Virus record (IMG/VR): IMGVR_UViG_3300050033_000890
Coordinates: 1 to 64,000 of that record
Length of the DNA: 64,000 nucleotides
Strand: one strand, 5' to 3'
From: a virus
Shown here: positions 58,320-64,000 of the stretch, piece after piece
Position numbering within the stretch: the stretch's first letter is position 1
Layout: each line of letters begins with the position of its first letter
Made by a program: the position numbers and the translations under genes
The notes under the pieces: generated by a model
Database searches by the model: none
Seen by the model: only the letters and a program-made list of their open reading frames with translations
Told to the model about the DNA's origin: nothing

Positions 58320-59024
58320 CTAACTTGACGGCCAACCTGTGACCGTGATCTGGATTTTGTTACCGGTGATGACAGCTGCATACTGCAGAGCTTGCGGCAC
58401 AGATACAGTAGGATCCCCGAGGAGAGGCTCGATGCTCATGTAAAGGTCCTCGACCGAAAATGAGGTCGGATCGATGTCATCTGGAAACAGAATGTCGAAC
58501 GACTGACTCAAATCCTGGCCAATCCGCCGTCTTGGAATGACCTTGATCTGATCGAGCTGAAGGGCTGGAAATGCATCCAGAAGAGGAGAAACAGGTGGAG
58601 GTGTCAGCAGGTTCAAAATGCCGGTGGTGAATGTCCACTGGTAGCTGACATTCATCGATTCGCCGGCGGGGTTCATCACGTCTTCGGTCGAAAGGGACGC
58701 ATCAGCGCCCAGCAGCATCGCCGTGTAGAGCGTGTTCTCCTGGAAGTGTCTGGTGGGTGTGAAGGTCGCAATCGTACGACCTGTTGAGTCATCTGCGAAC
58801 GACCAGGCTCCTTCAACATTGAATGTTGAAGGAGCGGCCTCGCCAGCAACGAGCTGGCCTGATGTGAGAACTTGAGTTGGAGTAGGGAACGTCAACGAGA
58901 ACGTGCTATCGTTCAGCGTCGAGGTGTCGAGCGCCTGGTCGAAAGCGACGATGATCGCCTGGCCAAGAACCACATCAGTTTCTTGATCGGACGGCGTTGC
59001 CTGAAGTACGACGGGTGCGGACAT
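58320..59024 (-). CDS. Ig-like (Big_5-type) decoration protein
   Basis: This 234-aa protein has an SbsA-type Ig-like domain at residues 1-135: LQATPSDQETDVVLGQAIIV, AFDQALDTSTLNDSTFSL, TIATFTPTRHFQENTLYTAM. The C-terminal third is a second beta region. Such domains often decorate capsids and tails. The start overlaps the upstream gene by 50 bases in another frame, which is longer than other overlaps in this operon. Confidence 0.68.
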   Translation of the reverse strand: MSAPVVLQATPSDQETDVVLGQAIIVAFDQALDTSTLNDSTFSLTFPTPTQVLTSGQLVAGEAAPSTFNVEGAWSFADDSTGRTIATFTPTRHFQENTLYTAMLLGADASLSTEDVMNPAGESMNVSYQWTFTTGILNLLTPPPVSPLLDAFPALQLDQIKVIPRRRIGQDLSQSFDILFPDDIDPTSFSVEDLYMSIEPLLGDPTVSVPQALQYAAVITGNKIQITVTGWPSS

Positions 59025-59583
59025 TCTTCTTGACCTTCTTCGCGGGCTTCTTGACAGGCTGTTCGCTGGATTCCACTACCTCTTCGGTAATGGCGCAGAG
59101 ACCTGTGGTCTCGGTCTCAAAGTCAACGCTCTTGAGCGTGCCAGTCGTCCGGATTTCGCGCTCGAACCGCTTGGCTTCAGTCTTGGATCTTGGAGTTGCG
59201 ATGTAGAGGTTGCCGCGGCGATCGCGGCCGACGAATACCTTCTTGCCGGTGTCTTCTTCGGTGATTGCCGAGGTCTGGCCGCCGGTTCCCTTGAACCCTT
59301 TGGTGGCCATCTCCTTGCCGGTGACGTCGATCAGCTTCTTCTCTTCCAATGCCTTGTGGATCGGAATCTGCTGAGACTGCTCGTCCACAATACCGATGGG
59401 CCTGTTCGGGCCCAGGACGAAGCCGCCACACTGGAAGGTCTTGACCAGGGCGGTGTTCAGCATCAAGGTGTGACCTATGAGGTCGACAGGTTGTACAAGC
59501 TTCCGGCGGCTCGGCGCCTTTGCTATCGAGGCCAGCGTTTTCTTGAACTCTTCGCTGCCGGGCATCACGATCAGACTGGACAT
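58975..59583 (-). CDS. head-region protein with basic C-terminus
   Basis: This 202-aa protein starts at ATG 59583. The N-terminal 150 residues are mixed (EFKKTLASIAKAPSRRKLVQ; ITEEDTGKKVFVGRDRRGNL). The C-terminus is very basic (KKPAKKVKKNVRTRRTSG), suggesting nucleic-acid contact. A promoter-like site 17 bases upstream and a terminator before it suggest separate control from the capsid gene. Function not recognised. Confidence 0.65.
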   Translation of the reverse strand: MSSLIVMPGSEEFKKTLASIAKAPSRRKLVQPVDLIGHTLMLNTALVKTFQCGGFVLGPNRPIGIVDEQSQQIPIHKALEEKKLIDVTGKEMATKGFKGTGGQTSAITEEDTGKKVFVGRDRRGNLYIATPRSKTEAKRFEREIRTTGTLKSVDFETETTGLCAITEEVVESSEQPVKKPAKKVKKNVRTRRTSGNAVRSRN

Positions 59584-59599
59584 AGGATCTCCACTTCTG

Positions 59600-59628
59600 A
59601 GTGTCTATAGAGATGGATATCTACCAAA
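59600..59628 (-). promoter_or_regulatory. promoter-like site TTTGGT-N17-GACACT
   Basis: On the minus strand CTTTGGTAG (TTTGGT at 59623-59628) is followed after 17 bases by GACACT (59600-59605), just downstream of the capsid-gene terminator and 17 bases before the 202-aa start. Confidence 0.5.
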
Positions 59629-59643
59629 GGTTCCCTGACACGA

Positions 59644-59667
59644 ATGGCGGCGGTTTCCCGCCGCCAT
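59644..59667. terminator. stem-loop after the major capsid gene
   Basis: ATGGCGGCGG pairs perfectly over 10 bp with CCGCCGCCAT around TTTC. It lies 26 bases after the capsid stop. The U-tract is short, so it may also protect the abundant capsid mRNA. Confidence 0.7.
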
Positions 59668-59692
59668 CTGGTTGAACAGAACTGACTGTTGG

Positions 59693-61018
59693 TTATGCGT
59701 TGACGTTGAGCGGGTTGGCCGGATCGAAGATCGGCGCCGTGCCCAGATCGGTGTAGGTGCTGTCCGAATCCGACAGGTTGTACACGGTGCGGGCAGGCAT
59801 CACGAACTCGTTCGGGCGGATCTTCACGTTGCGGGCGACCGCGATGGCCTGGCCCTCGTTGAGGATACCGAAGCCGTAGGTCTCTTCGATCGACATGTTC
59901 TGGATGTTGTACTGGCCGTCTTCCCAGCTCTTGACATGAGGCTCTTCAGCCACGATCAGGGCGCCGAGGTTGCGGCTGTTGAACATCATGATGTCGGTTG
60001 TGCGCTGCTCGGGATCGAAGTTCACGAACGGGCTGACCAAAATCCGGAAAGGAATGCCGAGGTAGTTCGGCAGGATCGGGGCCGACGTCATGTTCTGGTA
60101 GTTGCCAGAAGTCGCCTGCGACACTTCTCCGCCGGTGAGCTGACCGTTGGTGTACTGCCCGGTCTGGCCTTGGCCGATGCCGAGTCCGCCGTTGTTGTAG
60201 AACTTGTTGCCAAGCACCGCGGGGTTGCCGGTGAAGTTGGCGAAGAAGCTGCCGCCGCCTGCCTGGATGGCAAACTCGCGGAGGACAGGATCCTTGACCC
60301 ACATCAGCCACGCCATCGGGTGGACCAGGAGCGTGTCGGGCACGAAGCCGTTGAGCAGCACAGCCGCGTACATGTCGAACACGTCGTCCACTGTCATGGA
60401 GCCGTTCAGCACGCCCTTGTAGTTACGGCCGGTCGTGACGCCCTTGATCGGCTGCAGCGGGGAGCTGGACAGACGGGAATTCGGGTCGTTGTCGAAGACC
60501 AACGTGCCGAGCTTCGTGATGAAGTCGAAGATGTACTCTTCCTTGTGACGCGCGAGAGCATTGCCGGCCAGACGCAGCCAGAAGTTGATCCAGGGATAGG
60601 CCGATTCCTCGACGAACCGCTTGGCGATCTTCAGGCGAAGGCCGTGACGCTTGACGGTCACGCCGAAGGACTGCGCACCACCAATGTTGATGTTGTAGAT
60701 CGGCAGATCCATGCCGTCACCGGTTTCCTCTGCACGCAGAGGCTCGACGGCCGGGAATACGGTCATCATGCCGGGCTTGTATTGGATCTTCTGAAGCAGG
60801 TGGGTGCCGATCAACATCGGCTCGATGCCTTCCTGCACGATGGTCGTCATCGCCTTCGGAATCATGAAGGCAGCGTTCTGGATGTCCAGGGCATCGTTGA
60901 TGTCGACAACCTTGTCGGCGACGGGGTCCCACCCGTTCGTGCGGAAGATTGTCGCAAACCGATCCTGCAGTTCAAGTTCTGCCTTGAATTGTTCGGGAGT
61001 GACCTTGGTCTTTGACAT
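59693..61018 (-). CDS. major capsid protein (HK97-fold)
   Basis: This 441-aa protein starts at ATG 61018 (MSKTKVTPEQFKAELELQDR); the frame upstream to 61147 overlaps the zinc-ribbon gene and is shadow. It shows features of HK97-type capsids in large phages: an N-terminal helix, an E-loop-like extension, DNDPNSRLSSSPLQPIKGVT, a VLLNGFVPDTLLVHPMAW segment and ILPNYLGIPFRILVSPFVNF. GAGGAGG lies upstream. A strong hairpin follows the gene. Identified by length, motif style and position. Confidence 0.82.
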   Translation of the reverse strand: MSKTKVTPEQFKAELELQDRFATIFRTNGWDPVADKVVDINDALDIQNAAFMIPKAMTTIVQEGIEPMLIGTHLLQKIQYKPGMMTVFPAVEPLRAEETGDGMDLPIYNINIGGAQSFGVTVKRHGLRLKIAKRFVEESAYPWINFWLRLAGNALARHKEEYIFDFITKLGTLVFDNDPNSRLSSSPLQPIKGVTTGRNYKGVLNGSMTVDDVFDMYAAVLLNGFVPDTLLVHPMAWLMWVKDPVLREFAIQAGGGSFFANFTGNPAVLGNKFYNNGGLGIGQGQTGQYTNGQLTGGEVSQATSGNYQNMTSAPILPNYLGIPFRILVSPFVNFDPEQRTTDIMMFNSRNLGALIVAEEPHVKSWEDGQYNIQNMSIEETYGFGILNEGQAIAVARNVKIRPNEFVMPARTVYNLSDSDSTYTDLGTAPIFDPANPLNVNA

Positions 61019-61095
61019 GTGGAAAATACCCTCCTCAGGGCGGTTTGGTCCAACGTGGGCCGGCGGATTGTAAAGGCGTGCGTCAGAGACCGCAG

Positions 61096-61296
61096 TTATC
61101 GTCTGGTCTCGACTTGGATATGCTGGCGACACCGGCGATCGGGGCATTGGAATGCTCCGGCGATCTCACCTGCTGGGTTCTTCTTGACCACAAGCTTGTC
61201 GCAGACTCGGCCTGTGCCATCGGAGCGTTTGGCCATGCACCGCAGACCGTCGCCCTTGACATACGCTTGCCCCTGGGTGATCACGATCTGCGGCAT
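61096..61296 (-). CDS. small zinc-ribbon protein
   Basis: This 66-aa protein carries a treble-clef or ribbon-like pattern (LRCMAKRSDGTGRVCDKLVV, then FQCPDRRCRQHIQ), resembling Com-like small phage regulators or capsid-associated zinc proteins. The start has only a weak ribosome binding site. It lies between the capsid and the 598-aa capsid-associated gene. Its longer C-terminal frame is not part of the capsid protein. Confidence 0.6.
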   Translation of the reverse strand: MPQIVITQGQAYVKGDGLRCMAKRSDGTGRVCDKLVVKKNPAGEIAGAFQCPDRRCRQHIQVETRR

Positions 61297-61307
61297 GGAT
61301 TATCCAA

Positions 61308-61318
61308 CCAACTGTTAG
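61308..61318. promoter_or_regulatory. CTAACNGTTAG-like palindrome
   Basis: CCAACTGTTAG differs in one base from the palindrome at 56346. It lies in the gap between the 598-aa gene stop and the zinc-ribbon start. Confidence 0.4.
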
Positions 61319-61337
61319 TAGGGTGTGTGCGCCTGAA

Positions 61338-63134
61338 TTACAGGAGCACGCGGACCAAGACGTAGGTGCCGTACTCGGGCCGGGCCCGAGTCTTCTGCAG
61401 CTGAGAGGCCTTGTAGATGCCGTCAGTCGTCAGGTTCAGGTCGTATGGCAGGCCGGCAGTGGCCGAGCCGCCCATCATGATGGCCGCCGGATTCGGATCG
61501 GTCATCGGGCCAACCATGCGAGACGGATCCCACAGGGTCTTGATGCGGTTCGAGAACCCGATCTTGTTGATCATGTTCACGACGCCGATGATGCGACCGA
61601 CCAAATCAACCGGAGAGTTGACTGCCGGGTTGAACACCGTGTAGTTGCCCTGGTCGTTCTGGAACTGCGAGAAGGTTACGCCTGCGCCGGTGGTGGGAAG
61701 GCCTGTGAAGTGGGCGAAGGTGCGTCCATAGCCCTGCACGTAGCCCTGAATGCCGTCGGTCGTTGCGTCTTGCTGCAGCGTGTTCGGCGTAGCGCCGATC
61801 CACGGCACCTTCAGCACATACTGGGTCTGGATGGCCGTGCCCATCTCGTGCATGTAGTTCATGACCTGGAAGCCGATGGGATTCAGGCCTTCGAGACGGT
61901 ACAAGATGCCACCTGCGAGCGAAATATCGATGATCTTCACGCCGCCGATGTACTGGAAGACGTTCCGAGTGCAAACGCCGATCGGACGGGCTGTGCCGTA
62001 CGAGTAGGGGACTGCCGTGCCCACATGGCCCACGTCGTCGATGTCGCTGGTGAAGACGAAGGAGTTGGTGCCGGCAAGGAGCGCGCCGTCTACCACGCCC
62101 GTGAGGGTCAGTGTGGTCGTGGTGGCCGCAACGGTCACAGCGTTCAGGTTGAACACAGCGGTGTAAGCGTTCTGTGCCGCAACTTGGGTGGTCTGGGCAG
62201 TCGCCAGGTTGGCCAGAGCGGTGTTGTAGGCCGCCAGAGCCGCAGACTGGTTGGCAAGATCCGTCGCCGTCACTGTGATGCCGGCCGTGGTCACAACCAC
62301 ATTCGCGGCGGTGAGGGCGGTGTTGGCAGTCGTCACGGCGGTGTTGGCCGTGGCCAGGGCGGTGTTCGCCGCGGTGAGGGCCGCATTCGCAGCAGTCACA
62401 GCAGCAGCAGGTGCCTGAGCGGTAACCGCGGCCGCGACAGCTGTTGCAGCCGCTGCCAGCGTTCCGTTGAACTCAACCGTCACCTGTGTGCCGGCCACGC
62501 CGACTTGGAATGCCAGCTGACCTGCAAAGGTGTCACCGGCCACAGCGATCGTGTAAACCAGGGTCGACGCAGTCGCAGCAGCGGAGGGAGTGAGCACCGG
62601 AACCAGGGGGACATTGGTGGCCGAGCCGGACACTGTCGTGCCGGTCGTCACGCTCGGGAACAGGGTGCAGTTCCAGGCCCAGTTGATGTCGGTCCAGTTG
62701 ACCGCAATCACGGTGCCATTGGTCAGGGTGACGTTGCCAGGCGCGGCATCGGCAGGAGCTGCCAGAACGCAATGGTCGCCAGGAGTCACGGCGTTGCCGG
62801 TGCGAGGATCAATGGTGAACTGATCGATCGATCCCGCTCCCCACTGAATGATGCACCACACGTTGGAACCGGCGGGAGTCTTTCCGCATTGCAGGCCGGA
62901 AGGAACGAGCGCGCCGCTCTTGTCTTGCCCAATCAGATGCTGCGAGCTGAGCACGACAGACGCCAACTTCGGATGGCCTTGATCCTGACGCAGACCCGGC
63001 AGATAGGGCGCCGGATACGGAACAGGCAGCCAGGGCTTCAGGGGCTCAGAGAGTTCCAGGTCCGGGGTCGTCTGACCGATACGGTCCTGCCCGAACAGTT
63101 TGCCGGTGTACTGGTTATTGAGATCGACTGGCAT
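61338..63134 (-). CDS. capsid-associated protein with heptad-repeat insert
   Basis: This 598-aa protein lies just upstream of the capsid gene. Residues about 1-200 and 320-598 look globular (QYVLKVPWIGATPNTLQQDA; AIMMGGSATAGLPYDLNL). Residues about 235-315 are a low-complexity helical insert of 7-residue units (TAANTAL, ATANTAV, TTANTAL). The corresponding DNA near 62318-62380 repeats with a 21-bp period. A capsid vertex, decoration or maturation role is inferred. AGGAG precedes the ATG. A 6-bp hairpin lies between it and the upstream gene. Confidence 0.65.
   Translation of the reverse strand: MPVDLNNQYTGKLFGQDRIGQTTPDLELSEPLKPWLPVPYPAPYLPGLRQDQGHPKLASVVLSSQHLIGQDKSGALVPSGLQCGKTPAGSNVWCIIQWGAGSIDQFTIDPRTGNAVTPGDHCVLAAPADAAPGNVTLTNGTVIAVNWTDINWAWNCTLFPSVTTGTTVSGSATNVPLVPVLTPSAAATASTLVYTIAVAGDTFAGQLAFQVGVAGTQVTVEFNGTLAAAATAVAAAVTAQAPAAAVTAANAALTAANTALATANTAVTTANTALTAANVVVTTAGITVTATDLANQSAALAAYNTALANLATAQTTQVAAQNAYTAVFNLNAVTVAATTTTLTLTGVVDGALLAGTNSFVFTSDIDDVGHVGTAVPYSYGTARPIGVCTRNVFQYIGGVKIIDISLAGGILYRLEGLNPIGFQVMNYMHEMGTAIQTQYVLKVPWIGATPNTLQQDATTDGIQGYVQGYGRTFAHFTGLPTTGAGVTFSQFQNDQGNYTVFNPAVNSPVDLVGRIIGVVNMINKIGFSNRIKTLWDPSRMVGPMTDPNPAAIMMGGSATAGLPYDLNLTTDGIYKASQLQKTRARPEYGTYVLVRVLL
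62318..62380 (-). repeat. 21-bp tandem repeat (heptad-coding)
   Basis: Three 21-bp units built around GCGGTGTTGGC or GCGGTGTTCGC encode TANTA-type heptads. They sit within the 598-aa gene and are a protein repeat, not a CRISPR array. Confidence 0.75.
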
Positions 63135-63167
63135 GATAGTTTCTCCTGCAACCTAAGTCTTGGTTGC

Positions 63168-64000
63168 TTAGCTGAGCTGCACACGGCCGTAACGAACATC
63201 GGCGATATACCGCTCGCGGTCCGTTGCGTCGTGAATGTAGGTGAGCATGCGCTGAAGCTTTTGGGTGTCTTGCACCGTGAGCGCAGGGATCAGGGCCGGC
63301 TCGCGGTCCGTACCATCCACCTCATCTACGTGAGCGTTGTCGTTTACCGTGGTTCCCTGGTCGGTGCCAGCTTTCCCCGGTTCGGCCGCGGTGTTCCATT
63401 GCAGCTCGGCGAAAAGATCGGTCACAGCGTCTTTCAGACTCTGGATATGGCGTTTGGCGAACTCGGCAATCTTGTCCTGGATCTGCGTGGGATTGAGGCC
63501 GGTGTAGCCATCCTTCTTCCGCAGGCAGTTGTGCATGACCAGGGTTGTTGCCAGACTGGTCTTCGAGTCCATGAGAACGGCGGCGAGCACACGATCCTTC
63601 GTGGCGACCGATGTCCTGATCGCGGCCAGCTCGTCGGTCAGGCCGAGGACGGCCTCGTCCTTCTCGGCCAGCTCGTCCTTGGAAACGAACAGGGAATCCT
63701 TGATATGCTCGGCCAGCGACTTCTTGGCCCATGCGACCCAGCGGTCTTTGCCCCACCGTTCGGCCAGAGCATTGTGAAGATCCTCAATCTTGTACTGCAG
63801 ATCAGGCTCACAACCTTTGTGATGAACATCCAGGGCATGGTAATGGCCGAGTATTTCCTTGATCTGAGCCCGCTTTTCGTCCTTCAAGGCTTCTTCGGCT
63901 GAGACTGCATCGTATCCATCCACCGAATCGATCAGTTTGACGTGAACAGCCAGGGCCTTCAGTTCGTCACTGATCTCGGTGCCCCCGGCGGCCGTGGTAT
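63168..64000 (-). CDS. acidic helical protein cut by window edge (scaffold candidate)
   Basis: The reading frame is open to the right edge, so the 5' end is outside. A GTG at 63923 is in frame but not evidently the start, since the frame continues upstream (ISDELKALAVHVKLID). The visible part of about 277 residues is acidic and largely helical (LKDEKRAQIKEILGHYHALD; FVSKDELAEKDEAVLGLTDE), typical of prohead scaffolds. Position two genes before the major capsid supports this. The family is not recognised by sequence. Confidence 0.55.
   Translation of the reverse strand, partial: TTAAGGTEISDELKALAVHVKLIDSVDGYDAVSAEEALKDEKRAQIKEILGHYHALDVHHKGCEPDLQYKIEDLHNALAERWGKDRWVAWAKKSLAEHIKDSLFVSKDELAEKDEAVLGLTDELAAIRTSVATKDRVLAAVLMDSKTSLATTLVMHNCLRKKDGYTGLNPTQIQDKIAEFAKRHIQSLKDAVTDLFAELQWNTAAEPGKAGTDQGTTVNDNAHVDEVDGTDREPALIPALTVQDTQKLQRMLTYIHDATDRERYIADVRYGRVQLS

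Noticed and set aside
62318-62380. 21-bp tandem repeat as a possible CRISPR array
   Set aside because: In frame with a protein heptad repeat and has no unique spacers.
61323-63902. 859-aa plus-strand ORF opposite the capsid-associated gene
   Set aside because: It is an antisense shadow of high-GC coding DNA, lacks a ribosome binding site and has no family features.

Overview
The window looks like a long block of the structural half of a large temperate phage (or prophage) with a contractile tail. A tyrosine recombinase and an excisionase-like HTH protein at the left edge argue for lysogeny. A sheath protein, a J-like baseplate protein, a gp25-like wedge protein and a lytic-transglycosylase hub argue for a myovirus-type particle. 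GC content is fairly high by eye. The host cannot be read from the window. A tail-fibre protein with a Sec signal peptide and a carboxypeptidase-regulatory-like N-terminus recalls proteins common in Acidobacteriota, but that host guess is weak inference.

Layout, left to right. 1-1.7 kb: integrase and Xis-like gene (minus). 1.9-3.3 kb: a short plus-strand island with an RNA ligase and a GH24 lysozyme, closed by a bidirectional terminator. From 3.3 kb to the right edge nearly everything is on the minus strand and is transcribed right to left. In transcription order: a gene cut by the right edge, a capsid-associated protein with a heptad-repeat insert, a zinc-ribbon protein, the major capsid protein, two head or decoration proteins, an M15 peptidase, a holin candidate, membrane proteins, head-completion and tail-completion proteins, the sheath, three tube-like paralogues, two chaperone-position proteins, a 1337-aa protein in the tape-measure position, a 1679-aa protein with an RNA-polymerase-like DxDGD motif, an 1848-aa hub with a GH23 domain, then baseplate proteins, a series of large adhesion or baseplate-periphery proteins, and a 1696-aa tail fibre. 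Many genes are joined by TAATG stop-start overlaps.

Accessory insertions interrupt this operon: an AAA/DUF4143 ATPase (30.3-31.5 kb), two HNH homing-endonuclease genes (26.8 and 52.9 kb), a Vsr-like endonuclease (4.7 kb), and a chimeric IS5-family insertion (18.1-19.2 kb) that fell exactly on the stop codon of a structural gene.

The most interesting signal is the 1679-aa protein. It carries an R-x-P segment followed by DADGD and a downstream His, which resembles the catalytic barrel of two-barrel RNA polymerases (bacterial beta-prime, YonO, crAss-like phage gp66, eukaryotic RDR). It sits between the tape-measure-position gene and the hub gene, with its own promoter-like site and a structured leader. 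The inference is an RNA polymerase packaged in the tail and delivered with the DNA. The window also holds three recurring non-coding motifs: TTTGGT-N17-NANACT, TTCCTATACTAGA, and the palindrome CTAACNGTTAG. They sit in operon gaps and look like phage-specific transcription signals.
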